Assembly: GCF_006265095.1 (NCBI RefSeq)
Contig: NZ_VCNK01000011.1
Location: forward strand, 1-64,000
DNA from: Phaeobacter sp. B1627
Lineage (GTDB): Bacteria; Pseudomonadota; Alphaproteobacteria; Rhodobacterales; Rhodobacteraceae
Length of the DNA stretch: 64,000 nucleotides
Direction of reading: 5' to 3'
In this document: positions 26,322 through 34,967 of the stretch, piece after piece
Position numbering within the stretch: the stretch's first letter is position 1
Layout of the letters: each line of letters opens with the position of its first letter
Program-made: the position numbers and the translations under genes
The notes under the pieces: generated by a model
Database searches by the model: none
The model's input: only the letters and a program-made list of their open reading frames with translations
What the model was told of the DNA's origin: nothing

Positions 26322-28250
26322 TCAGGCGCGACGTTCGCCGATCTGGCTGACGCCCAGAACATCCAGAACTCTGGCCTCGATATGCTCGGCATTCATGGCG
26401 GCAGTGGCATACATGTCGCTGGGGCTGGCCTGATCGATGAATGTATCGGGCAGGACCATGGAGCGGAACTTCAGGCCTGCATCAAAGACGCCCTCGTCGC
26501 TCAGCAGCTGCGCCACATGCGAGCCGAAGCCGCCTACCGCACCCTCTTCGATGCAGATCAGCGCCTCATGGTCAGCGGCGAGCTGCAGGATGAGGTCACG
26601 GTCCAGAGGTTTGGCAAACCGCGCATCCGCAATCGTCGGGGTGATCCCGCGCGCTGAAAGCGCCTCGGCGGCTTTCTTTACCTCGCCGAGGCGGGTGCCG
26701 AAGGACAGGATCGCCACCCGCGCGCCCTGCTGGATCATGCGGCCCTTGCCGATCTCGAGCACGCTGGCCTCTTCCGGCATCTCGACGCCTTCGCCTTCAC
26801 CGCGCGGGTAGCGGAACGCGATGGGGCCTGTGTCATGGGCGGCGGCCGTGGCCACCATATGCTTCAGCTCGGCCTCGTCGGCGGCGGCCATCACCACCAT
26901 GCCGGGTAGGTTCGCCATGAAGGCAATGTCGAAGGATCCGGCATGGGTGGCGCCATCGGCACCGACGAGACCGGCACGGTCAATGGCGAACCGCACCGGC
27001 AGGCGCTGAATGGCCACATCATGCACGACCTGATCATAGCCCCGCTGGAGGAAGGTGGAATACATCGCGCAAAACGGCTTCATCCCGCCAGCGGCCAGCG
27101 CTGCGGCAAAGGTGACACCGTGCTGTTCGGCAATGCCGACGTCGAAACAGCGCGAGGGGTAGCGCTCTGCCATCAGGTTCAGACCGGTGCCATCGGGCAT
27201 GGCGGCCGTGACGGCGCAGATTTTCGAATCCTTCGCGGCCAGCGCCACCAGCGTGTCGCCGAAGACCGACGTATAGGAAGGCGCGTTGGAGGGCGCCTTC
27301 TTCTGCTCGCCGGTGACCATGTTGAATTTTGCGGTGGCATGACCCTTGTCGCGCGCGACCTCGGCCGGGTGGTAGCCCTTGCCCTTTTTGGTCAGGGCGT
27401 GGATCAGGATCGGTCCGGTGGCGCGGGCCTTGACCGTGCGCAGAACCGGCAGCAGCTGGTCCATGTCGTGGCCATCGATGGGGCCGATGTAGGAAAACCC
27501 GAGCGATTCAAACAGGGTGCCGCCCATGGCCATGCCCTTCAGCATATCCTTGGCGCGTTTGGCCCCCTCGCGAAAGGGCGCAGGCAACATCGACACGGCG
27601 CCTTTGGCCGCGGCCTTCAGGTCATGAAAGGGCGCTTCTGTATAAAGATGGCTGAGATAGGACGACAAGGCGCCCACCGGCGGCGCGATCGACATCTCAT
27701 TGTCGTTCAGGATCACGATCAGCCGCTTGCCGAGGTGGCCTGCGTTGTTCATCGCCTCAAACGCCATGCCGGCACTCATTGCGCCGTCGCCGATGACCGC
27801 AATGGCATCTCCGAGCCCTTCGTCCGTCACACCGCCCAGATCGCGGGCAACGGAAAACCCCAATGCGGCCGAGATCGACGTGGAACTATGGGCGGCGCCG
27901 AAAGGATCATAGGGGCTCTCGGACCGTTTGGTGAAACCGCTGAGGCCCCCCTTCATCCGCAGGGTGCGGATCCGGTCACGGCGCCCGGTCAGGATCTTGT
28001 GCGGATAGCATTGGTGCGACACGTCCCAGATCAGCTTGTCCTTCGGCGTGTCGAACACGGCATGCAGCGCCACGGTCAGCTCCACCACGCCGAGCCCGGC
28101 GCCAAGGTGCCCGCCGGTAGTCGAGACCGCAGAAATGGTTTCCTGCCGCAGTTCATGTGCGATCTGTTCCAGCTGCGCATCACTCATCCGCTTCAGGTCG
28201 GCAGGGGTGGCGATCTGGTCGAGGAGCGGCGTCTGAGGCTGGTCCGTCAT
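26322..28250 (-). CDS. dxs: 1-deoxy-D-xylulose-5-phosphate synthase Dxs
   Basis: Thiamine-diphosphate enzyme joining pyruvate and glyceraldehyde 3-phosphate, the first step of the MEP isoprenoid pathway. The 642-residue length is typical. The ThDP-binding motif [16 protein letters not shown] and the transketolase-like [19 protein letters not shown] are visible. It is the last gene of a leftward train xseB-ispA-dxs, an arrangement common in Rhodobacterales, and so is coupled to the downstream prenyltransferase of the same pathway. Confidence 0.97.
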   Translation of the reverse strand: MTDQPQTPLLDQIATPADLKRMSDAQLEQIAHELRQETISAVSTTGGHLGAGLGVVELTVALHAVFDTPKDKLIWDVSHQCYPHKILTGRRDRIRTLRMKGGLSGFTKRSESPYDPFGAAHSSTSISAALGFSVARDLGGVTDEGLGDAIAVIGDGAMSAGMAFEAMNNAGHLGKRLIVILNDNEMSIAPPVGALSSYLSHLYTEAPFHDLKAAAKGAVSMLPAPFREGAKRAKDMLKGMAMGGTLFESLGFSYIGPIDGHDMDQLLPVLRTVKARATGPILIHALTKKGKGYHPAEVARDKGHATAKFNMVTGEQKKAPSNAPSYTSVFGDTLVALAAKDSKICAVTAAMPDGTGLNLMAERYPSRCFDVGIAEQHGVTFAAALAAGGMKPFCAMYSTFLQRGYDQVVHDVAIQRLPVRFAIDRAGLVGADGATHAGSFDIAFMANLPGMVVMAAADEAELKHMVATAAAHDTGPIAFRYPRGEGEGVEMPEEASVLEIGKGRMIQQGARVAILSFGTRLGEVKKAAEALSARGITPTIADARFAKPLDRDLILQLAADHEALICIEEGAVGGFGSHVAQLLSDEGVFDAGLKFRSMVLPDTFIDQASPSDMYATAAMNAEHIEARVLDVLGVSQIGERRA

Positions 28251-28278
28251 GATAATCCTGGCTCCTTGCGGCGGCGTG

Positions 28279-29142
28279 TCAGCTGTCGCGCGAGATAACG
28301 AAGCGGGCAGCGTCCTTCAAGGTATCGCTTGCCGCGCCGTAGGGTGCAAGGGCCGCGCAGGCCGCATCTGCAAGCTCCCCGGCCCGCAGGCGCGCCTGAT
28401 CAAGTCCGAGCAACGAGACAAAGGTGGCCTTGCCCGCCTCCGCGTCCTTGCGCACGGCCTTGCCGACGGTCGCGGCATCGCCCTCGATATCGAGGATGTC
28501 ATCCGCGATCTGAAACGCCAGACCCAATGCCTGCGCATATTGCCGCAGCGCCGTGGCATCCGCCCCCGCCAGCCGCGCGCCCGCACAGGCTGACCATTCT
28601 ATCAGACAGCCGGTTTTGCGCGCCTGCAGGGTTGAAATCTCGGTCAGGGTCAGCGGGGCGACCGCACTCTCGGCCGCAATATCGAGCATCTGACCCGACA
28701 CCATACCGTCCTTGCCCGCCGCCTCGGCGAGGGTCCGGATCAGCGTCACCGCATGGGGGCCGACATCGGGCTGTGCCAAAAGCTCAAAGGCCAATGTCTG
28801 CAGACTGTCGCCCGCCAGAACCGCCGTCGCCTCGTCCCATTTGCGGTGCAGGGTCGGTTGACCCCGGCGCAGGTCGTCGTCATCCATGCAGGGCAGATCG
28901 TCGTGCACCAGCGAATAGGCGTGGATGCATTCGATCGCCAGCGCGGCCTCCAGCGCGGCGGCCTCCGGCACGTCATGTAGCCGGGCGCTCTCCAGCACCA
29001 GAAATCCGCGCAGCATCTTGCCGCCGCGCAAGGCATAGGCCATCGCCTGACAGAGACCGTCGGTTTCCGGCAGGCGCTTGTCCATATGCGCGGAAATCTT
29101 CGCCTGCGCCTCTTTCAGCGCGGCAGCAAATCCTGCCGACAT
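28279..29142 (-). CDS. ispA: Polyprenyl (farnesyl/geranyl) diphosphate synthase IspA
   Basis: All-helical trans-prenyltransferase of 287 residues that condenses IPP with DMAPP or GPP. The first aspartate-rich motif is [16 protein letters not shown] and the second is [13 protein letters not shown]; both bind Mg-diphosphate. Product length cannot be read with certainty, but size and context favour farnesyl diphosphate. The start is 5 bp downstream of the xseB stop on the minus strand, and dxs follows 28 bp later. Confidence 0.94.
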   Translation of the reverse strand: MSAGFAAALKEAQAKISAHMDKRLPETDGLCQAMAYALRGGKMLRGFLVLESARLHDVPEAAALEAALAIECIHAYSLVHDDLPCMDDDDLRRGQPTLHRKWDEATAVLAGDSLQTLAFELLAQPDVGPHAVTLIRTLAEAAGKDGMVSGQMLDIAAESAVAPLTLTEISTLQARKTGCLIEWSACAGARLAGADATALRQYAQALGLAFQIADDILDIEGDAATVGKAVRKDAEAGKATFVSLLGLDQARLRAGELADAACAALAPYGAASDTLKDAARFVISRDS

Positions 29143-29147
29143 CTGCC

Positions 29148-29393
29148 TCAGCCCGCGTCGAGCGGCTGGGTGCCGGTGGGCTGGCCACCGGAGTCGAGGG
29201 TGATCGCAGCGACCTTCTCCTCGGCCCGCTTTAACTCATCCTCGCAGCGTTTTTTCAGCGCCGCCCCGCGTTCATAGAGCGCAATGGAGGCATCCAGTGC
29301 CACATCGCCGCGCTCCAATTGGTCAACGACGCGCTCCAGTTCATGCATCGCCTGCTCAAAGCTCATTTCGGTGACGGGGGTATCGGTACTCAT
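29148..29393 (-). CDS. xseB: Exodeoxyribonuclease VII small subunit XseB
   Basis: 81-residue helical protein with the family core SFEQAMHELERVVDQLERGD and ALYERGAALKKRCEDEL. XseB subunits bind the large XseA subunit to form the single-strand exonuclease. XseA is not in this window. It overlaps the amidohydrolase gene upstream by 4 bp and is followed 5 bp later by ispA, a conserved neighbourhood. Confidence 0.94.
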   Translation of the reverse strand: MSTDTPVTEMSFEQAMHELERVVDQLERGDVALDASIALYERGAALKKRCEDELKRAEEKVAAITLDSGGQPTGTQPLDAG

Positions 29394-30316
29394 GTCGCAG
29401 CCTTTATCAATTCTTCCACATGCGCCTGTGCGGCCTCTGCTAGCGCGTTCAGATCATATCCGCCTTCCAAAGTCGAGACGATACGACCCTGACACAGCTC
29501 CTCTGCGAGGGTGCAAAGCTCCGCCGTCAGCCAGCGGAAATCCTCGGTTTCCCACCGCAACTGCGCCAGCGGATCGTCCCGATGGGCGTCGAACCCAGCC
29601 GACAGGATGATCAGTTCCGGTTTGAATGCCCGCAGGCGCGGAAAGGCCTGCTCGGTATAGATCTCGCGCATTTTCGCGCTGCCGCTTTCGGGGGGCAGGG
29701 ACAGGTTCATGACGTTCCCGTGGGCGCCATCCTCCTCGGGATGTCCGGTACCCGGCCAGAGCGGCACCTGCTGTGATGTCACCAGAAGCGCCCGTTTTTC
29801 ATCCCACAGCAGATCCTGCGTACCATTTCCGTGATGCACGTCGAAATCCACCACCGCGACACGGTTCAGCCCATGATGGTCGAGCGCATGTTTGGCCGCC
29901 AGCGCCGCATTGCCGAACAGGCAAAACCCCATCGGCGTTTCGGTTTCCGCATGGTGGCCGGGGGGGCGTGTGGCACAGAAGGCATTGCCCACCTCGCCGC
30001 TCAGCACCAGATCAACGGCCCGCACTGCGGCGCCTGCGGCCCGAAACGCCGCATCCAGCGATCCCGGCGACATCCAGGTATCCGCATCCAGCTGTATCCG
30101 ACCCTCCGACGGACGTCGGCGGCGCAGCTCTGCCAGATAGCCGGGCGGATGGACACGCAGCACATCATCCTCGGCGGCCATGGGGGCGGTCACCCGTTTG
30201 AGGTCCAGCCCCGCCAATGCGTGCAGTACATGTTCGAGCCGGGCAACCTGTTCCGGATGCCCGGGCGGCGTCTCATGGGTCAGGCAGTCGGCGTGGGTCA
30301 AAAGCGCGGTTGTCAT
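29390..30316 (-). CDS. Histone deacetylase family (acetoin utilisation/acetylpolyamine-type) protein
   Basis: Arginase/deacetylase-fold metalloamidohydrolase of 308 residues. The tandem His motif is TRPPGHHAE, the metal-binding Asp/His are in VVDFDVHHGNGTQD, and a later AGFDAHRDDPL supplies the other Asp. The catalytic Tyr is in TLEGGYDL. The substrate may be an acetylated amine or protein; this cannot be told here. The start ATG 30316 has a GAGAGGG site; an extension to 30619 would overlap petR and is rejected. It ends on an ATGA overlap with xseB. Confidence 0.9.
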   Translation of the reverse strand: MTTALLTHADCLTHETPPGHPEQVARLEHVLHALAGLDLKRVTAPMAAEDDVLRVHPPGYLAELRRRRPSEGRIQLDADTWMSPGSLDAAFRAAGAAVRAVDLVLSGEVGNAFCATRPPGHHAETETPMGFCLFGNAALAAKHALDHHGLNRVAVVDFDVHHGNGTQDLLWDEKRALLVTSQQVPLWPGTGHPEEDGAHGNVMNLSLPPESGSAKMREIYTEQAFPRLRAFKPELIILSAGFDAHRDDPLAQLRWETEDFRWLTAELCTLAEELCQGRIVSTLEGGYDLNALAEAAQAHVEELIKAAT

Positions 30317-30366
30317 GGTGGCCCTCTCTCGGTCCTTGGTCGCAGTCCCTGTTCGCGGGAGAGCCG

Positions 30367-31068
30367 TCAATCCGGGGCCAGCATATATCCCTCGCCCCGG
30401 ACGGTCTGCAGATATTGCGGTTGCTTCGGGTTTGATTCGATCTTGCGCCGCAGCCGGGTGATCTGAACATCGACGGCCCGCTCCTGCGCCTGCCCCCTGT
30501 CGCGGCCGAGATCCTCGACCAGCTTGGCGCGGCTCACAGGCTCCCCGGGCTGAGCGGAAAAGATCTTCATCAGTTGCACTTCGGTCGAGGTCAGCCGAAC
30601 CAGATCTTCGCCCTGCCACATCTCGCTGCGTTCGATGTCATAGCGGATCGCACCAAGCTGCAGAAACTTCGGGGTCACCTCCTCGGGGCGGCTCTCCGGC
30701 ATGCGGCGCAGGATTGCATTGATCCTGAGCAACAGTTCCTTTGGTTCGAAGGGTTTCGACAGATAGTCGTCAGCACCGGCCTCCAGCCCCTTGATCCGGT
30801 CGTCGGTCTCACCGCGGGCGGTGAGCAGCAGGATCGGCGTGGTCATGGTCTCGCGCAAGGCGGCAGTCAGCGACAACCCGTCCTCGCCGGGCATCATGAC
30901 ATCCAGCACGATGAGATCGAAATCCAGACCGGACAAGACCCGCCGCGCATGGGCGGCATCGCGGGCGGCCGTGACCAGAAACCCCGCGCGCATCAGAAAC
31001 TTCTTCAACAGATCCCGGATGCGCTCATCATCATCGACAATCAACAGATGGGCGTCGTTGTGGCTCAT
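30367..31068 (-). CDS. petR: OmpR-family response regulator PetR
   Basis: Response regulator of 233 residues. The receiver domain has the acidic pocket IVDDDER and the phospho-acceptor region IVLDVMMPGEDG; KPFEPKELLLRI follows. The C-terminal winged helix (VQLMKIFSAQPGEPVSRAKL...QITRLRRKIE) is OmpR-type. It overlaps the MarR-type gene upstream by 4 bp. In Rhodobacter capsulatus the equivalent petP-petR pair precedes petABC; here petABC lies 10 kb away on the opposite strand. No histidine kinase is adjacent, so its phosphodonor is unknown. Confidence 0.88.
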   Translation of the reverse strand: MSHNDAHLLIVDDDERIRDLLKKFLMRAGFLVTAARDAAHARRVLSGLDFDLIVLDVMMPGEDGLSLTAALRETMTTPILLLTARGETDDRIKGLEAGADDYLSKPFEPKELLLRINAILRRMPESRPEEVTPKFLQLGAIRYDIERSEMWQGEDLVRLTSTEVQLMKIFSAQPGEPVSRAKLVEDLGRDRGQAQERAVDVQITRLRRKIESNPKQPQYLQTVRGEGYMLAPD

Positions 31069-31577
31069 TGCGGAGCCTCGCGCAGGTCAGCATAGGCCCG
31101 GCGCATATCCGCATCCATCATGGCCTCAAGGACCTTCTTGAACCCCTGGACCGCTTCGGGGCCTGCTTGCTTGTAGGCAGCGCGCATGCGGATGCGCTGG
31201 GCATCCGACAGCCGTTGTTCCAGGTCCCGACCGCGATCGGTGAGATAGAGATTGCGCTCTCGCTTGTCGAGCGTGCCAACCCGACTGTCCACCAGCCCGT
31301 CTTCGACCAGCGCCCGCAGCACCCGGTTCAGCGATTGCTTGGTCACGCCCAGAATGCTCAGCAGATTGTTGACCGTGGTCCCCGGTGCCCGGTTGATGAA
31401 ATGCATCGCCCGGTGATGGGCCCTGCCATAGGCCATTTCGCCGAGTATCCTGTCAGGATCGGCAGTAAAGCCCTGATAGGCAAAGAACATTGCCTCGATC
31501 CCCTGGCGCAGCTGTTCGTCGGTCAGAAACAGCAGACTTTCGCCGCCATATCCTGATCCGGACCGCCCGTCAGACAT
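31065..31577 (-). CDS. petP: MarR-family winged-helix regulator PetP
   Basis: MarR-type DNA-binding protein of 170 residues. The winged helix-turn-helix is NNLLSILGVTKQSLNRVLRALVEDGLVD, followed by the wing RVGTLDKRERNLYLTDRG. The start ATG at 31577 is preceded by AAGGAGAGG; the longer frame to 31667 has no such site. It is translationally coupled to petR. An ATGTCA-N7-TGACAT inverted repeat lies 32 bp upstream and could be its own operator. Assignment as PetP rests on the pairing with PetR. Confidence 0.85.
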   Translation of the reverse strand: MSDGRSGSGYGGESLLFLTDEQLRQGIEAMFFAYQGFTADPDRILGEMAYGRAHHRAMHFINRAPGTTVNNLLSILGVTKQSLNRVLRALVEDGLVDSRVGTLDKRERNLYLTDRGRDLEQRLSDAQRIRMRAAYKQAGPEAVQGFKKVLEAMMDADMRRAYADLREAPQ

Positions 31578-31608
31578 GTCGCCTCTCCTTCGTTTTGCAG
31601 GGCAGTTT

Positions 31609-31627
31609 ATGTCAGCATTGTTGACAT
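31609..31627. promoter_or_regulatory. Inverted-repeat operator candidate between petP and ilvE
   Basis: Perfect 6-bp inverted repeat ATGTCA / TGACAT with a 7-nt spacer, 32 bp upstream of the petP start. Its right half overlaps a consensus TTGACA -35 element for the divergent ilvE direction. MarR proteins bind palindromes of this size, so autoregulation by PetP is plausible. No binding data can be inferred from the sequence. Confidence 0.5.
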
Positions 31628-31736
31628 TCCAAGACCCGAGATGTATCGAGTCGCGGGTTTGGCGCAATTATGTGACTGAAGTTGCTGGGTATTGCGCAAT
31701 TACTGAAAATGACACGGCGCTGAAAAGGAACGCGGA

Positions 31737-32603
31737 ATGGCTGGATATGATGACCGCGACGGTCTGATCTGGATGGACGGGGAATTGGTCAACTGGCGCG
31801 ATGCCAAGGTCCACATCCTGACGCATGCAATGCACTACGCCTCCTCCGTGTTTGAGGGCGAGCGTGCGTACAACGGCAAGATTTTCAAAAGCCGGGCCCA
31901 TTCCGAGCGGCTGATTGCCTCGGCACAGGCCCTGGATATGCCGATGCCCTATTCGGTGGAGGACATCGAAAAGGCCAAGGAAGACACCCTGAAGGCCTCC
32001 GGATTGCAGGATGCCTACGTGCGTGCAGTGGTCTGGCGCGGCTCGGGCGAGGACATGGGGGTGGCCTCGGCCAAAAACCCGGTGCGCATGGCTGTCGCGG
32101 TCTGGGGTTGGGGCGCATATTACGGCGATGCCAAGATGCAGGGGGCGAAGCTTGACATTGCAGAGTTCAAACGCCCTTCGCCGGAAACCATCCCGGTCCA
32201 CGCCAAGGCCGCCGGTCTCTACATGATCTGCACGATTTCAAAGCACAAGGCCGAATCCAAAGGCTGTTCTGACGCTCTTTTCATGGACTACCGCGGCTAC
32301 GTGGCAGAGGCGACCGGGGCCAATATCTTCTTTGTGAAGGACGGAGAGGTGCACACGCCGAAGCCCGACTGCTTCCTCAATGGCATTACCCGCCAGACCG
32401 TGATCCAGATGCTGAAAGATCGTGATATCACAGTCCACGAACGTCACATCATGCCGGAAGAAATGGGTGGCTTCGAACAGTGCTGGCTGACGGGGACCGC
32501 AGCAGAAGTGACCCCGGTCGGCGAGATCGGACCCTACAGGTTTGAAGTCGGCACATTGACGCGCGAAATTGCCGAAGCCTATGAGGCTTTGGTGCGCAGC
32601 TGA
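31737..32603 (+). CDS. ilvE: Branched-chain amino acid aminotransferase IlvE
   Basis: PLP fold-type IV transaminase of 288 residues catalysing the last step of valine, leucine and isoleucine synthesis. Family segments include HAMHYASSVFEGERAY near the N-terminus, AKAAGLYMICTISKHKA spanning the PLP-lysine region, and YVAEATGANIFFVKDGE. The ATG follows AAAGGAAC. It is divergent from petP and ends in a strong terminator. Confidence 0.94.
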   Translation: MAGYDDRDGLIWMDGELVNWRDAKVHILTHAMHYASSVFEGERAYNGKIFKSRAHSERLIASAQALDMPMPYSVEDIEKAKEDTLKASGLQDAYVRAVVWRGSGEDMGVASAKNPVRMAVAVWGWGAYYGDAKMQGAKLDIAEFKRPSPETIPVHAKAAGLYMICTISKHKAESKGCSDALFMDYRGYVAEATGANIFFVKDGEVHTPKPDCFLNGITRQTVIQMLKDRDITVHERHIMPEEMGGFEQCWLTGTAAEVTPVGEIGPYRFEVGTLTREIAEAYEALVRS

Positions 32604-32625
32604 TCCACCCTCTTTGTTAAATTGC

Positions 32626-32656
32626 AAAAGCGCGAAGCCCAGGCTTCGCGCTTTTT
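32626..32656 (+). terminator. Rho-independent terminator of ilvE
   Basis: Perfect 10-bp stem GCGCGAAGCC/GGCTTCGCGC with a 2-nt loop and flanking AAAA/TTTTT, 23 bp after the ilvE stop. The A and T flanks make it usable in both directions. Confidence 0.88.
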
Positions 32657-32759
32657 CTCTATATGCACCTGCGGTGCAGTTGGGAGGTGCGGCAGTTTCA
32701 TCTTTTCCAAAATACCTCGGAGCGCGAGGCAGAGCCTCGCATCGGACCTGCATGACCCG

Positions 32760-33701
32760 CTAGCCGCCTTTCGGATCGGTGAGCGGCTTCGCCTTTCCCC
32801 GCACCAGCCCCAGCCGACTTTCGCGCCAAACGACGATCCCGTTTGCCGCAATCACCAGCGCCGCACCCGCGAGCATGACCAGCGACGGCCATTCGGCAAA
32901 CCAGACATAGCCGATCACCAAAGCAAACAGCATCGAGACATAGTCATAGGGCGCCAGCAACGAGGCCGGAGCAAAGCGGTAGGAGGAGGTCACCAGGATC
33001 TGGGCGATCGCTCCGATAAAGCCGGTGCTGATCAACAGCAGCAGCATTGGCCCGTTCGGGACCACCCATCCAAACGGCAGGGTCAGCAGGGACAGAAAAG
33101 ATGCGGTGACGGAAAAATAGAAAACGATGGCCGCAGTTTCCTCGCTCTGTACCATTTTACGGATGTGGATCTGCACAAACCCGCGCAACGCCGCAGCCGC
33201 GAGGACCAGCATTGCCCCTAAGAAGGCGGTGTCCTGCAGAGCTTCGGACTGTGCAAGTCGCGGCGACAGCATGATCAGGACGCCGATCAGGCCAATGGCC
33301 ACGGCGCTGATCCGAATGATGCGGATGCGCTCTCCCAACAAGAGCGCGGCCAGAACAAGTGTGAAGATGGGCGTGGCATAGCCCAGTGCAGTGACCTCGG
33401 GCAGCGGCAACATCGACAACGCGGCAAAGTTCAGCCCCATGGCCGACGTGCCCACCAGACCGCGCCAGAAATGCAGCATCGGGCTTTTGGTGCGCAGGGC
33501 AGTGGCCAGATCACCCCGGAGTGCCAACCAGGCAAAGATCACCGGCAGCACGAAGAAGGACCGGAAGAAAACCGCCTGTCCTGTCGGCACGGTCTGGGTG
33601 ATTTCCTTGATCAGGCCGGACATGATGGTGAACAACCCGATGGCGATCACCTTGAGCAGAATTGCCAGTGCGGGTCGATGCGATGTTAAGCTGTTTGGCA
33701 T
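32760..33701 (-). CDS. EamA-family (DMT) transporter
   Basis: Ten-helix drug/metabolite transporter of 313 residues with the duplicated EamA domain: hydrophobic blocks run from LAILLKVIAIGLFTIMSGL to the C-terminal SLVMLAGAALVIAANGIVV. The basic C-terminal tail (WRESRLGLVRGK) is typical of the RhaT/S-adenosylmethionine-transporter-like subgroup, but the substrate is unknown. It runs leftward into the ilvE terminator. A 9-bp inverted repeat (33706-33714 and 33741-33749) lies just upstream of its start. Confidence 0.87.
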   Translation of the reverse strand: MPNSLTSHRPALAILLKVIAIGLFTIMSGLIKEITQTVPTGQAVFFRSFFVLPVIFAWLALRGDLATALRTKSPMLHFWRGLVGTSAMGLNFAALSMLPLPEVTALGYATPIFTLVLAALLLGERIRIIRISAVAIGLIGVLIMLSPRLAQSEALQDTAFLGAMLVLAAAALRGFVQIHIRKMVQSEETAAIVFYFSVTASFLSLLTLPFGWVVPNGPMLLLLISTGFIGAIAQILVTSSYRFAPASLLAPYDYVSMLFALVIGYVWFAEWPSLVMLAGAALVIAANGIVVWRESRLGLVRGKAKPLTDPKGG

Positions 33702-33762
33702 GTGCGGACCCTGCGCCGAAGCCTTTGAATTGGCAAGCGGGCAGGGTCCTTTTGGTACATTA

Positions 33763-34437
33763 TTATTCCGCCGCCGGGGCAGCTTTCTGCGCGGGGCTCT
33801 GCGGGACTTCGGTGGCGCTGTGACGTTCGCCTGCGCGCCATTCGCTCAGGGCCTGCCTCAGGATCTGCAGCGCCGAATTGAGGAATAAACCGGCCATCAG
33901 CCCCGCAACGATCAGATCGGGCCAGCCGGTGGAGGTGCCCCAGACGCCGATGGCGGCAATCATCACGGCCACGTTGCCAATGGCGTCATTGCGCGAGCAG
34001 AGCCAGACAGAGCGCACATTGGCATCGCCGTCCTTGTAGGCGGCCAGCAGCATCACCGACAGGAGGTTCGCGGCCAGGGCCAGAAACCCGATGCCCCCCA
34101 TGACCTGGGCTTCGGGCACCCCGAGAACAAAGAGCTGCCAAACCGTCGAGCCAAAGACCCAGCCCCCCATGAGAAGCAGGCTGACACCCTTGCCGATTGC
34201 CGCCATTGATCGGGTTCTCAGGCTGGCGCCGATCACCGCAAGCGAAATCCCATAGGTCAGCGCATCGCCGAGGAAATCCAATGCGTCAGCTTTCAACGCC
34301 TGGCTGTCGGCGACTTCACCGGCGGTCATCTCTACAATGAACATCACGGCATTGATCGCGATAACCGCCCAGAGGCGACGCTTGTAGTCCTTTGAAACGC
34401 CGTCAAATTGCGCATCCTGTCCGCAGCATCCTGCCAT
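33763..34437 (-). CDS. Cation diffusion facilitator family metal transporter
   Basis: Six-helix cation efflux protein of 224 residues. The metal-site helix contains DSQALKADALDFLGDALTYG, with Asp residues in place of the usual HxxxD pattern, and the helix-5 partner is CSRNDAIGNVAVMIAA. An N-terminal AGCCGQD has a Cys pair that might bind metal. The C-terminal cytoplasmic domain is very short, ending in an Ala/Pro/Glu-rich tail. The divergent MerR-type gene and shared MerR-style promoter suggest heavy-metal (zinc, cadmium, cobalt or lead) induction. The start ATG 34437 has GGAGCAGGG upstream. Confidence 0.87.
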   Translation of the reverse strand: MAGCCGQDAQFDGVSKDYKRRLWAVIAINAVMFIVEMTAGEVADSQALKADALDFLGDALTYGISLAVIGASLRTRSMAAIGKGVSLLLMGGWVFGSTVWQLFVLGVPEAQVMGGIGFLALAANLLSVMLLAAYKDGDANVRSVWLCSRNDAIGNVAVMIAAIGVWGTSTGWPDLIVAGLMAGLFLNSALQILRQALSEWRAGERHSATEVPQSPAQKAAPAAE

Positions 34438-34480
34438 CGGCCCTGCTCCTTTTCGCTTGTGTGCATTCCGATTCGGGATC

Positions 34481-34511
34481 ACCCTAATTGCTCTAGCCAC
34501 TAGAGGTTCAA
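34481..34511 (-). promoter_or_regulatory. MerR-type promoter/operator for the CDF exporter
   Basis: On the minus strand a TTGAAC -35 element (34506-34511) and a TAGGGT -10 element (34481-34486) are separated by 19 bp, longer than the normal 17. The spacer contains a perfect dyad CTCTAG-TGG-CTAGAG (34491-34505). Over-long spacers filled with a dyad are the hallmark of MerR-activated promoters, which the regulator untwists when metal is bound. Confidence 0.75.
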
Positions 34512-34523
34512 GGGATATTCCGC

Positions 34524-34940
34524 ATGTTCTCCATCGGCGCATTGTCACGAGCCACCGGGGTCAAGGTGCCCACCATCCGCTACTATGAGGACATAGGCCT
34601 GATCACGCCGGCCACTCGCAACGCGGGCAATCAGCGCCGCTATGACCAGTCGGGTCTTGAAAGGCTCGGCTTCATCAAACACGCACGCGACCTCGGGTTC
34701 GGCCTGGAAGAGATCGGCGAACTCATGGGGCTCAATGGGGATCTGGGCGAGGATTGCCATGCAGCGGATCAGATCGCCCGGGCGCAGCTGGACCGGGTCC
34801 GCGCCCGGATCATGCGTCTGCAGCGGCTGGAGGCCGAGCTGGAGCGGATCACCCATCTGTGTGAAGGCGGGGCGGGCGGCACCTGTCAGGTTCTGACCGC
34901 GCTGGGCGATCACAGCCGCTGTTTGGGCGATCACGACTGA
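34524..34940 (+). CDS. MerR-family metal-responsive regulator (CadR/PbrR/ZntR-like)
   Basis: 138-residue MerR protein. The N-terminal winged helix is FSIGALSRATGVKVPTIRYYED, followed by the coiled-coil dimer helix (DRVRARIMRLQRLEAELERI). The C-terminal cysteines match metal-binding positions: one in EDCHAAD near residue 77 and two in CEGGAGGTC, plus a further HSRC. This pattern fits soft divalent or zinc-group metals. It is divergent from a CDF exporter and the shared spacer holds a classic MerR dyad, so it most likely activates that exporter. Confidence 0.9.
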   Translation: MFSIGALSRATGVKVPTIRYYEDIGLITPATRNAGNQRRYDQSGLERLGFIKHARDLGFGLEEIGELMGLNGDLGEDCHAADQIARAQLDRVRARIMRLQRLEAELERITHLCEGGAGGTCQVLTALGDHSRCLGDHD

Positions 34941-34967
34941 CAGCGCCTCCGTCAGTTCAGCACCCCA

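Noticed and set aside
33706-33749. 9-bp inverted repeat GGACCCTGC/GCAGGGTCC upstream of the EamA gene
   Set aside because: Arms are 26 bp apart with no T-run on the minus strand where a terminator would be needed; insufficient to call a site.
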